A stretch of 38,279 nucleotides of DNA from an uncultured Rubrobacteraceae bacterium (GTDB lineage Bacteria > Actinomycetota > Rubrobacteria > Rubrobacterales > Rubrobacteraceae): assembly GCA_902806095.1 (NCBI GenBank), contig CADCVF010000027.1:1-38279 (forward strand), written 5' to 3'. The notes below the pieces were generated by a model. The model was not told the origin of the DNA. It ran no database searches and saw only the letters and a program-made list of their open reading frames with translations. Positions 25,027 to 31,883 of this stretch are shown here, piece after piece; the first letter of the stretch is position 1, and each line of letters opens with the position of its first letter. A program made the position numbers and the translations under genes.

Positions 25027-25203
25027 ATTCAGCACGCTCAGGCTGACGCCTTCGCTTGTCAGCACTTCAACTCGTTAGTTTGTACAGACCCTAGCTGACA
25101 TGCTGAAAGCGAGGGCCCGCAAGGCCCGAAGCGTACTGACAAGGCGGCGCAGCCGCCGTGCTGACAAGCGACAGCCGGAGGCTGGAGCGTGCTGAAATGC
25201 TAA
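25027..25203. repeat. Modular intergenic repeat, copy 4 (longest)
   Basis: Reverse blocks (TTCAGCACGCTCAGG, then GCCTTCGCTTGTCAGC at 25048-25063, identical to copy 3) are followed by forward blocks TAGCTGACATGCTGAAAGCG, GCGTACTGACAAG, GTGCTGACAAGCG and GAGCGTGCTGAAATGCTAA. Between the forward blocks lie the hairpins GGGCC-CGCAA-GGCCC, GGCGGC-GCA-GCCGCC and CAGCC-GGA-GGCTG. The stop codon of pgi (25200-25202) is inside the last block. It fills the spacer between two convergent genes. Confidence 0.88.
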
Positions 25204-26498
25204 TATCCCGGCCTTCCCATCCTCTTGTATGTGATCTGCTTTCCGGCCTCGACACCCGGCTGGTCGAAGGCGTTGACGCCGTAGAGGACTCCGGCGATGG
25301 CGGTCTGGACTTCGAGCGCCTGGAAGAGGTAGCCGAGGTTCTCTTCGTTTAGCTCGCCGAGCGTTATTGTCGAGTTGGGGCGCCCGGCTTCGGTGAGAGC
25401 CCTCCGCGTGGCGTCGCACTCGACGTTCAAGAGCTCTGCCATGGTGTGTCCCCCGAGGTAGCCGACGCCTTCGAGATCTCCGTAGACTCCTGGTATCGGC
25501 AGGTCGCGCGGGTGGTTCTCGACTTCGACGATCTCGATCACCTTGTCCTGGGGACCCTGCATGTAGAGTTGGACCTGCGAGTGCTGGTCCGTGGTACCGA
25601 CGGCGCCGTGGGGCGTCGAGCCCTTGCCGTCTTTGCCCAGGGATTCGGCCCAGAGCTGGACGAACCAGGCTGCGAGCCGCTCCAGGGCGTCGGCGTAGGT
25701 CATCATAACCCTGACGTTGCGTCCTCTCGCGGTGTCCATTAGGTAGTGCATGGCAGCCCCTACGGCCGCAGGGTGCTCGGCGCCCTGCTCGTTCACCTCG
25801 TCTACGCACTGCGCCGCGCCGGCGAGCAGCGCGGCTACGTCGAGCCCGGTTACGGCGGCGGGCAGCAGTCCGACCGGTGTGAGGACCGAGAACCGGCCGC
25901 CAACGTCTGGCGGTATAGGCAGCACTTCGAGGTCTTCCCGGTCGGCTATCTGCTTGAGAAACCCTTCCTCCGGGTCCGTCGTGGCAATCGTACGTCCCTG
26001 GAATCCGAAGTCTCCCAAAGAGTCTACGAGGACGCCCCGGATCACGAGGAAGTTCGCCATCGTCTCGGCGGTCGAGCCTGACTTGGTGACGACGTTGACC
26101 CAGGTTCCGTCAGGGTCGGCGACGTCGAGGATGGCGGAGAGCGTCGCAGGATCGGTGTTCTCCGCGAAGTGCAGGCGCGGACCGCGACGGGTTTCGCCAG
26201 AGAGCGCGTTGTAGTAGGGATGGCTCAGCGCCTTGTGCAAAGCCATAGGGCCGAGCGCCGAGCCCCCGATGCCGACATGGATGAAGTCCGCCGCTCCCGA
26301 GGTCCGGATCTCCTCCGCTACGCGCGCCGAAGCCTCGGCGTACTCGGCAGTCTTCGGCAACCGCATAAAGCCCGGCGGGTCCCCGAGAAGCTCGTCCGCG
26401 GCCTCGCGCAGGCGCTGTTGTATCTCGTCCAGCTCCCCGCTCTGCAGACCGCCCTCCACCTCCATGAGGTTCTGGTAGTCGAAGGTGACCTCGGCCAT
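25200..26498 (-). CDS. pgi: Glucose-6-phosphate isomerase
   Basis: A 432-aa cytosolic enzyme from ATG 26498 with GAGGAG upstream. It interconverts glucose-6-phosphate and fructose-6-phosphate in glycolysis and gluconeogenesis, and supplies hexose phosphates for sugar nucleotides. Signatures are IHVGIGGSALGPMAL, VTKSGSTAET (137-146, phosphate binding), GGRFSVLTPVGLLPAAV, QLWAESLGKDGKG and GTTDQHSQVQLYMQGP (catalytic His). The length matches the short bacterial type rather than the ~550-aa type. Its stop codon is embedded in repeat copy 4. Confidence 0.96.
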   Translation of the reverse strand: MAEVTFDYQNLMEVEGGLQSGELDEIQQRLREAADELLGDPPGFMRLPKTAEYAEASARVAEEIRTSGAADFIHVGIGGSALGPMALHKALSHPYYNALSGETRRGPRLHFAENTDPATLSAILDVADPDGTWVNVVTKSGSTAETMANFLVIRGVLVDSLGDFGFQGRTIATTDPEEGFLKQIADREDLEVLPIPPDVGGRFSVLTPVGLLPAAVTGLDVAALLAGAAQCVDEVNEQGAEHPAAVGAAMHYLMDTARGRNVRVMMTYADALERLAAWFVQLWAESLGKDGKGSTPHGAVGTTDQHSQVQLYMQGPQDKVIEIVEVENHPRDLPIPGVYGDLEGVGYLGGHTMAELLNVECDATRRALTEAGRPNSTITLGELNEENLGYLFQALEVQTAIAGVLYGVNAFDQPGVEAGKQITYKRMGRPGY

Positions 26499-26527
26499 GT
26501 TGGGGCTCCTCTCTGTTCCTGTATCTC

Positions 26528-26557
26528 TTACAAAGACAGTTTAGAACAGGGTATAAT
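26528..26557 (+). promoter_or_regulatory. Promoter of the endonuclease III gene
   Basis: TTACAA (26528-26533) and TATAAT (26552-26557) are 18 bases apart. ATG 26569 is 11 bases after the -10 box, so the leader is only about 4-6 bases and holds no ribosome site. The mRNA is probably leaderless or nearly so. Confidence 0.65.
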
Positions 26558-26568
26558 CCCCGGCCATC

Positions 26569-27204
26569 ATGAAACCATCCGCCGCACCCGCCCGGGAAGT
26601 AATTCCCCGCCTGAAGGCGGAGTACCCTGACGCGCGTACCGAGCTTGACTGGTCGAACCCCCTGGAGCTCCTGGTAGCGACGATCCTCTCCGCCCAGACC
26701 ACCGACGTGCAGGTCAACCGGGTGACTGAGGACCTCTTCGCGAAGTACCACAAGGCAGAAGACTACGCCGTCGCCGCCCCCGACGCGCTCGAAGAAGACA
26801 TCCGCCCGACCGGCTTCTACCGCAACAAGGCCCGCTCCTTGCGGGGCATGGCCCGCGCGCTCGTAGAGGAGCACGGGGGAGAGGTCCCCCGCACGATGCC
26901 CGATCTCGTGGCCCTGCCCGGCGTCGGCCGCAAGACGGCCAACGTGGTCCTCGGCAATGCTTTCGGCACGAACGAGGGCATCGTAGTGGACACCCACGTC
27001 CGCCGCGTCTCGAACAGGCTAGGCCTCACCGAGAATCAGGATCCCGTGAAAATAGAGCAGGACCTCATGAGGTTAGTGCCAGAAGAGGACTGGACCATCT
27101 TCTCCCACCTCCTGATCCTCCACGGGCGCCGAACGTGCCAGGCCCGAAAGCCGGACTGCCCGAACTGCGTCCTCAACCATGTCTGCCCCTCAGCCAACCT
27201 CTAA
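26569..27204 (+). CDS. nth: Endonuclease III
   Basis: A 211-aa DNA glycosylase/AP lyase for oxidised pyrimidines in base-excision repair. LVATILSAQTTDVQVNRVT is the N-terminal helix-rich core. The helix-hairpin-helix LPGVGRKTANVVLG carries catalytic Lys122, and VDTHVRRVSNR carries catalytic Asp141. The C-terminal [4Fe-4S] loop has Cys190, Cys197, Cys200 and Cys206 in the exact C-x6-C-x2-C-x5-C spacing. It is divergent from pgi. Confidence 0.96.
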   Translation: MKPSAAPAREVIPRLKAEYPDARTELDWSNPLELLVATILSAQTTDVQVNRVTEDLFAKYHKAEDYAVAAPDALEEDIRPTGFYRNKARSLRGMARALVEEHGGEVPRTMPDLVALPGVGRKTANVVLGNAFGTNEGIVVDTHVRRVSNRLGLTENQDPVKIEQDLMRLVPEEDWTIFSHLLILHGRRTCQARKPDCPNCVLNHVCPSANL

Positions 27205-27294
27205 GCACCTTCATCGGTGACCAAGGCGTTTCGCACAAGTCCTGACCCGTTGGAATCGTATATTGGGCCACAAGCGCTCGACTGTAAGCAAGAA

Positions 27295-27311
27295 GCTGAA
27301 ATGCTAACAAG
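27295..27311. repeat. Modular intergenic repeat, copy 5 (single block)
   Basis: GCTGAAATGCTAACAAG matches exactly the end block of copy 1 (GCTGAAATGCTAACAAG). It has no variable hairpin and lies between nth and the tRNA promoter, 20 bases before the TATAAT box. Confidence 0.75.
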
Positions 27312-27330
27312 ATGTTCGGCCCGGAGATCG

Positions 27331-27336
27331 TATAAT
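27331..27336 (+). promoter_or_regulatory. -10 box of the tRNA-Ser gene
   Basis: TATAAT is 24 bases before the 5' end of the tRNA. No -35 consensus was seen at the usual distance. Confidence 0.6.
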
Positions 27337-27359
27337 CTGGGCCACACCAGAATGTATGA

Positions 27360-27444
27360 GGGGGCATGGCAGAGCGGACGAATGCGCTGGTCTTGAAAAC
27401 CAGAGGCGGTAGAACGCCCGAAGGTTCGAATCCTTCTGCCCCCG
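27360..27444 (+). tRNA. tRNA-Ser (anticodon UGA)
   Basis: The acceptor arms GGGGGCA and TGCCCCC pair over 7 bp with discriminator G. The anticodon stem CTGGT/ACCAG encloses CTTGAAA, giving anticodon TGA. A long variable arm (AGGCGGTAGAACGCCC) marks a type II tRNA, and GAAGG-TTCGAAT-CCTTC is the T arm. CCA is not encoded. It reads UCA and UCG/UCU serine codons by wobble. Confidence 0.97.
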
Positions 27445-27614
27445 CTTTCGGGACCGTAGCCCCGTACAGAAGTTCCTCTTTCGCCGGGTCTGTTAAAAAT
27501 TGTTAAAATAATGGAGACTTTTGCGTTTCGATTCTGTACACTGTGGGTACCTTCTCAACTGGAGAAGACAAGTGCAGGCCACTTGAGAGATAGAGTAGAC
27601 AGAAGGAGGACTGG

Positions 27615-27842
27615 ATGAAGAGAGCAATTTTTCTGGCTATGGCCGCTCTCCTGGCCATGCTGATCTTGGTGCCGATGGCAGTGGCTCAGGACACCACCAT
27701 GATGATGATGGAGACTACGATGATGGCCGGCGGTGAGGCTGGCGGTATTCCGGAGAGCGGTGGTCCTGCCATCCTTCTGCCGGCGGCCGCGTTGCTTCTC
27801 GGGTCGGGCATCCTGACCTACGCGATTCTGCGGCGCAGGTAG
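27615..27842 (+). CDS. Tiny secreted protein with LPxTG-like tail
   Basis: ATG 27615 follows AAGGAGGA; 75 aa. The signal peptide (MKRAIFLAMAALLAMLILVP, cleavage after AVAQ) leaves a mature part of about 50 residues: a Met/Thr run (DTTMMMMETTMMAGG), a short Gly-rich stretch, then IPESGG, a hydrophobic helix and the tail RRR. IPESG before helix plus Arg tail is laid out like a sortase sorting signal, but differs from LPxTG at several positions. With so little mature protein it may be a small wall or membrane peptide. The upstream region has GTTAAAA direct repeats near 27491-27510. Three terminators follow. Confidence 0.75.
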   Translation: MKRAIFLAMAALLAMLILVPMAVAQDTTMMMMETTMMAGGEAGGIPESGGPAILLPAAALLLGSGILTYAILRRR

Positions 27843-27859
27843 AGACCAGCTAGAGCATT

Positions 27860-27889
27860 AAGGGCCGGTCCGAGAACGGGCCGGCCCTT
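27860..27889 (+). terminator. Terminator 1 of three (GC-rich hairpin, weak T-run)
   Basis: AAGGGCCGGTCC pairs with GGGCCGGCCCTT around GAGAAC, a 12-bp stem with one G-T pair, 18 bases after the stop codon. Only two Ts belong to the stem end, so by itself it is weak in the forward direction. Confidence 0.65.
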
Positions 27890-27899
27890 CTGGAGCCGG

Positions 27900-27932
27900 G
27901 GGAGAGCCTGCACTTTCCTGGCTCTCCCTTTT
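27900..27932 (+). terminator. Terminator 2 of three
   Basis: GGGAGAGCC pairs with GGCTCTCCC (9 bp, perfect) around an 11-base loop and is followed by TTTT. Confidence 0.85.
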
Positions 27933-27934
27933 GC

Positions 27935-27961
27935 GGCCGCCGGTTCCCCGGCGGCCTTTTT
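27935..27961 (+). terminator. Terminator 3 of three
   Basis: GGCCGCCGG pairs with CCGGCGGCC (9 bp, perfect) around TTCC and is followed by TTTTT. Apart from these hairpins, the 340 bases from 27843 to 28182 show no gene. Confidence 0.9.
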
Positions 27962-28182
27962 GCTGCGTGATCCGGGAGATTCAAGAGGGCTGCGCCGGTG
28001 GCCTGCGGTTCGTCGGGACACGTTCAGGGTATCGTCGGGTTGTGATCGGTGACATACTCTTGTGTAGAGAGGCGATCGACGGGTCTTGGGTGAATAGGTC
28101 ATAGACCCGTTCTCGAGCAAGGTGGGGCGTATGAGACGGGTGTGGATTCGGTCAAAGGTCAGAGGATGATCAGGAGAGAGTC

Positions 28183-29040
28183 GTGATCCGACGCAATCAA
28201 GGTACGTTCCTGGTTGCGTCCGCCCTGGTAGTGTTGTTCCTTCTGGCTTTTACTCTTGCCAGTGTGGAGGGCAAGCTGCCCGTGCTGGCTCTAGATCTCA
28301 CAGAACACCTCTTCGGGATCGTACTCGCGGTGTTCGTTTTCGAGCGGATGCTCGCCTGGCGAGAAGAGCGCCGGTGGCTCCCGGCAAAGGACTGGCTGTA
28401 TCTGATTCTGCTCGAGACGATCGACGATCTCCTCAAAGAACTGCTTCCTGCTGCGGTTCCTCGGGGAGAGGTAGAGGCCGACGAGAAGGTCGCCGTCTAT
28501 GAGGTAACCGGAGAGCGGATTCATGTTGGCCAGACCGTTCGTTACAGTCCGCTGCGGCTGTTGGTCAGTCCGGGTGAGAAGGAACTGCAGTCCCACATCG
28601 CCTGGTACGCCGGGGAACTGGGACCGTCGCGATACGTGGATGTGGCCAAGAAGGCGTTGACGGAGGCCAGGGAGCGGATCAGGGAGACGTTCGGATCCTC
28701 TGCCCGGTTGATGGAAGCGGACATCACGACCATGTTGATCGGCTTCGAACAGTCGGCTATGGCCGCCATGAGGCATCTTGACTCGGCCGCGGACATGCGA
28801 AAGGAAAAGTCGGAGGATTCGTCGCATCGCGATGACGGGCCATCGACAACGCAGGGAACGAGAGAAGCCGATTATGAGCTGGCCTTCGTCTGTAGCATTA
28901 TCGTAGAGTCCGTCATCGATTCGGCGATGAAGCCGAAGGCGTGGCTCGAGGATCAGAGGCACACTCGAGAGGGTCGATCACTCTTCCGGCGCCTCCAGGC
29001 GAGCAATCGAGCCGGAAGGGGTCAGAAGAAGCGCATCTGA
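28183..29040 (+). CDS. Hypothetical protein with two N-terminal membrane helices
   Basis: GTG 28183 follows GGAGAG; 285 aa. Two hydrophobic segments (about residues 10-29 and 40-56, the latter LFGIVLAVFVFERML) are followed by a ~220-residue cytoplasmic part rich in charged helices (AKKALTEARERIRETFGSSA). I recognise no family. The C-terminus is basic (FRRLQASNRAGRGQKKR). The next gene, a membrane-anchored Mrr-like nuclease, is on the same strand 116 bases away and has the same two-helix-plus-cytoplasmic-domain plan, so the two may work together. This is inference from position only. Confidence 0.72.
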   Translation: MIRRNQGTFLVASALVVLFLLAFTLASVEGKLPVLALDLTEHLFGIVLAVFVFERMLAWREERRWLPAKDWLYLILLETIDDLLKELLPAAVPRGEVEADEKVAVYEVTGERIHVGQTVRYSPLRLLVSPGEKELQSHIAWYAGELGPSRYVDVAKKALTEARERIRETFGSSARLMEADITTMLIGFEQSAMAAMRHLDSAADMRKEKSEDSSHRDDGPSTTQGTREADYELAFVCSIIVESVIDSAMKPKAWLEDQRHTREGRSLFRRLQASNRAGRGQKKRI

Positions 29041-29156
29041 GGCCTATCCGAAACTTTCCACCGTTACCAATGGAGGGGGTTGCGGTGGCAAGGAAGGCAC
29101 TATACTCCAATGAGCGGCATTGTGGCGCAAGAAGCAGGGTACGTCAAGCTGGAGTA

Positions 29157-29876
29157 ATGGCTGGGTCGAGAAAGCAACCGGATAGAATCCTGGGCGGTGG
29201 GGCCATCGGGGTCGTGGCGCTACTAAGCATCGTGTCGCACGACAGTATGGGGCTGATGGAGGGACTCAAATGGTTGCTCGGTGGGCTCCTTCTGATAGGG
29301 GTCGTCGTCGCCGTTGCGTTGGTACCCTGGTACCTGTGGAACAGGCTTACGACCCCGACCGCCGAGGAGCTCTCGTTACGCTTCGAGGCAGTCCGCTCCA
29401 TGAGCGGAGCCCAGTTCGAGGTCTTCGTGGCCGACCTCTTCAGGGCGATGGGGCATAGAGCGGTGGTGCTCGGGGGAGTAGGGGATCAAGGCGTCGACGT
29501 GATCGTGAATCGTCGTGGCGAGCGTGTCGCCGTACAGTGCAAGAACCACAAAGGGCCCGTGGGTAACAATCCCGTGCAGGAAGTCTTTGCCGGAGCGCAG
29601 TATCATCGGTGCGTGGAGGCCTGGGTCGTGGCCCCTGCCGGCTACACCAGTGGAGCTATCGCCCTGGCGAGGAGTACTGACGTCTCGCTCTTCGATGCCC
29701 ACTCCGTACACAAATGGATCAGGAAAGTGGGCAGTCCCGAGAAGGAGCTGGTGGACGATACAGTGTCGGAGATCAGAGCCTCTCCCCCCGAAAAGACGCC
29801 TATCACAAAAGAGACACCGGAGGCGAGAAAGAGGGCCATCTGGCATCCACACCCCGACGACCCACCAGAGGGTTAG
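29157..29876 (+). CDS. Membrane-anchored Mrr-like restriction endonuclease
   Basis: ATG 29157 is chosen because GGAG precedes it; the frame is open much further upstream. 240 aa. Two membrane helices (about residues 11-27 and 38-60) precede a PD-(D/E)xK nuclease domain of the Mrr_cat type (PF04471): MSGAQFEVFVADLFRAMGHR (Glu88), VGDQGVDVIVNRRGERVAVQ (Asp114) and QCK (Gln127, Lys129), then AGAQYHRCVEAWVVAPAGYT. Mrr enzymes cut modified DNA. The membrane tether suggests action at the envelope, for example on incoming DNA, but related tethered proteins are mostly untested. The Pro-rich tail is disordered. Confidence 0.85.
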   Translation: MAGSRKQPDRILGGGAIGVVALLSIVSHDSMGLMEGLKWLLGGLLLIGVVVAVALVPWYLWNRLTTPTAEELSLRFEAVRSMSGAQFEVFVADLFRAMGHRAVVLGGVGDQGVDVIVNRRGERVAVQCKNHKGPVGNNPVQEVFAGAQYHRCVEAWVVAPAGYTSGAIALARSTDVSLFDAHSVHKWIRKVGSPEKELVDDTVSEIRASPPEKTPITKETPEARKRAIWHPHPDDPPEG

Positions 29877-29881
29877 AGTAG

Positions 29882-30400
29882 TCAGAACTTCTCCATTCGC
29901 CCCTCGGGGGTATATCTCCAGCGACGCAAGTACTCACCGGGTTCTGCTATCGTATAGGGGCCACACCCGAAATCGTCGATGCCGATGATGCCCTCCCCTG
30001 GGTGGGTATTGAACTCGGTGTACGCGAGCGCCTTATCCGCCAGTCGAACGCTGGCATAGTCCCAGGCGTACTGCGGTTCCTCGAGCGAGCGTCTGCCAGC
30101 GACGATCCTGGCCCCCAGAGGAGTCCGGCAGACAGCCGCCTCGCAGCCCATGTGAAGCTTCCTGTTGTTCACATAGCCGCGCTCGTCGACCTGCTCGAGG
30201 GCGAACAGAGTGGGGTCGTCGTCGGCTCTTTGCTCGTGTTCGGGCGATGGTGCCGACGGGCTCGTGGGAGAATGCTCCGGTGCAGATATTGGGTCGGGGG
30301 ACCTCCTGGAGGCTTCCGACACCATCGTCCACGTGATCCAAAGTCCGATGGCTATCACCAGGCACTCCAGCGCGAGCATGAACCAGGCAAACCAGATCAT
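29882..30400 (-). CDS. Hypothetical single-pass membrane protein
   Basis: The product is 172 aa from ATG 30400, with no strong ribosome site. An N-terminal membrane helix (FAWFMLALECLVIAIGLWIT) is followed by a Ser/Pro-rich linker and a ~110-residue domain with CEAAVCRTPLGARIVAGRR and GIIGIDDFGCGPYTIAEPGE. I recognise no family. Its 3' end is 5 bases from the end of the Mrr-like gene (convergent), so the two transcripts must overlap. Confidence 0.65.
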   Translation of the reverse strand: MIWFAWFMLALECLVIAIGLWITWTMVSEASRRSPDPISAPEHSPTSPSAPSPEHEQRADDDPTLFALEQVDERGYVNNRKLHMGCEAAVCRTPLGARIVAGRRSLEEPQYAWDYASVRLADKALAYTEFNTHPGEGIIGIDDFGCGPYTIAEPGEYLRRWRYTPEGRMEKF

Positions 30401-30576
30401 CTCGTGTTGCCCACCGCCCTCATCGGTAGTTCGCCCTTGTAGATCTTATCCGCCTTCGGATTCTATCTCCTCCGTAGCCCGATCCAAGAGACACCTTCGT
30501 GCCGACCACAACCTCCAGCTCTGGAGCGCGACGTTTCTCCGGCTACACTATCGGATACGATGGAGCGTTGCCTGAT

Positions 30577-30614
30577 CTTTCAGCGCTTCAGCAAAAGCTG
30601 ACCAGCTGAAATGC
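30577..30614. repeat. Modular intergenic repeat, copy 6
   Basis: TTTCAGCGCTTCAGC, AAAA, then GCTGACCAGCTGAAATGC form an imperfect inverted repeat (12 of 15 arm positions pair). It ends 2 bases from the stop codon of the HMA-like gene, much as copy 4 abuts the stop of pgi. Confidence 0.8.
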
Positions 30615-30615
30615 C

Positions 30616-30879
30616 CTAGATATCCCAGAGATTTCGTTCCTCCGCGATAGTGCTCCTGACCGAGAGCCTGGAGACCCTGTAGCCGGCCTCTTCGACGGTG
30701 TGCTTGATCTCTTCCTGCTCGGCCTTCCCTCCCTCGAACGAGACAGCCACCACGTTCCCCGGCGCGTTGACCTCGACGTCGGAGACAAAGTCGAGCGTCC
30801 TCAAGGCCTCGTCGATATCTTCCAGAGCCGTACCCTCTTTGGCCGCTGGTCTATTGATGTAGACGTGTACGTCTGCCAC
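30616..30879 (-). CDS. HMA-fold protein lacking the metal-binding CxxC
   Basis: GTG 30879 is chosen because AAAGGA lies about 8 bases upstream; 87 aa. The beta-alpha-beta-beta-alpha-beta pattern of heavy-metal-associated domains is visible: VHVYINRPAA, then LEDIDEALRTLDFVSDVEVN, then NVVAVSFEGGKAEQEEIKHT and VEEAGYRVSRL. The MxCxxC loop is replaced by INRPAAKEG, so it should not carry Cu or Zn in the usual way. It may be a regulatory or adaptor domain. No metal transporter is adjacent. Confidence 0.75.
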   Translation of the reverse strand: MADVHVYINRPAAKEGTALEDIDEALRTLDFVSDVEVNAPGNVVAVSFEGGKAEQEEIKHTVEEAGYRVSRLSVRSTIAEERNLWDI

Positions 30880-31416
30880 GGTCGGTTCCTTTCTCTCAAG
30901 CAGTCTCAGCCAATGCAAAATTGACCTGTGTGCCCCTCATATACCCCGAAGGATCGCGAAACATCCGCCGCTTCGGGCGAGACGGGTGGCAGAAGTTAAG
31001 CCTTTGGCGTCTTGCAGAGGCCGCCGAGGCTTTGGGGCTAGACGTGATTTTCCGCGCCAGGCACTCCGCTTCGAGCACCACGAGGCCAGCAACAATCGGT
31101 TAGCGGCGAAGCGTGGCCGATACGGCGCCACAGCCACACGGAATTCATCCAGGGCTGCTCGTATCCGCCGACCTCAGAGACTCGACCCAACGCCACGCGC
31201 GAAAAGGCGGTTTTGCAGGGTAAACGCCACGCAGATGAGCAAGACGCGGCGGGATCGACTGAGGGCGCTATATTGAATTCCTTGCTACAATGTCGAATGT
31301 CTTCACGCAAGGCTTGTCACTGTAGGACCCACGCGTGGTGAGTGTGCTCGCAACGGTACAGGGCAGCACGAAACAAGCCGCCAAGAAGTCGCCCGGGGAC
31401 CCGAAAGGAGGAGGCG
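30880..31416. other. 537-base stretch without a convincing gene
   Basis: The first ~35 bases are the upstream region of the HMA-like gene. A plus-strand frame at 30921-31103 reads FGRDGWQKLSLWRLAEAAEA followed by LGLDV, which resembles the end of a helix-turn-helix or antitoxin-type protein, but it has no start signal or complete domain and is probably a remnant. Overlapping frames in 31000-31310 have low-complexity, Arg-rich translations. The last bases hold AAAGGAGGAG, the ribosome site of the next gene. Confidence 0.6.
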
Positions 31417-31883
31417 ATGAGCGACGAGAGCTGGCGCGGAAGGGTCGGCCGTTTGGATGAGGCGGAGATCTCCATGTTCCTCGCTGAGGCGCACCTGGCC
31501 CGCCTAGCCTGCCTCGATGACGAAGGCTGGCCACACGTGGTGCCCTGTTGGCAAGAGTGGGATGGTAGCTCGTTCTGGGTGATTCCCCGCGAGAAGTCCG
31601 CCTGGGCCCCCTACCTGGCCAACGACTCTCGGTGTGCGATCAGCGTCGACGAACCGGTAGGACTACGAAAAGTCGTCGCGCAGTGCACCGCCCACATGGT
31701 CGAGGAGCCGAACACAGGCGGCCGGTGGGTGCCATCGCCGAGCGCATGAGCACCCGCTATCTGGGAGAGAACGGCCCGAAGTACCTGGAGCCCACCCTGG
31801 ATAAGCCCCGTTGGCTGTTCCGGCTGGACCCGGTGAAGGTGCAGACCTGGCAGGGCGTGGACTGGGCCGCACGATACAAGTGA
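31417..31883 (+). pseudogene. FMN-binding split-barrel (pyridoxamine phosphate oxidase-like) protein, frameshifted
   Basis: ATG 31417 follows AAAGGAGGAG. The first frame gives a flavin-reductase-like split barrel: ISMFLAEAHLARLACLDDEG, PHVVPCWQEWDGSSFWVIPR and CAISVDEPVG. Near 31730 (GGTGGGTGCC) one base appears to be missing. The first frame then ends in PSPSA, while the next frame carries the natural continuation AIAERMSTRYLGENGPKYLE and PRWLFRLDPVKVQTWQG and stops at 31883. Joined, the protein would be about 155 aa, normal for the family. The stop overlaps the start of the M20 gene (TGATGA). Confidence 0.82.

Noticed and set aside
4328-25203. CRISPR array interpretation of the modular repeats
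   Set aside because: The variable parts are 10-18-base self-complementary hairpins rather than ~30-base unique spacers, unit lengths vary, copies are scattered, and no cas gene is present.
26110-26997. 295-codon minus-strand ORF over nth and the start of pgi
   Set aside because: It covers the divergent promoter region and the coding strands of two clear genes; its C-terminal part only repeats pgi in a shifted frame.
30921-31103. Possible antitoxin or helix-turn-helix gene
   Set aside because: Only a short motif resembles such proteins; there is no ribosome site and no toxin partner, so it is described as a possible remnant only.
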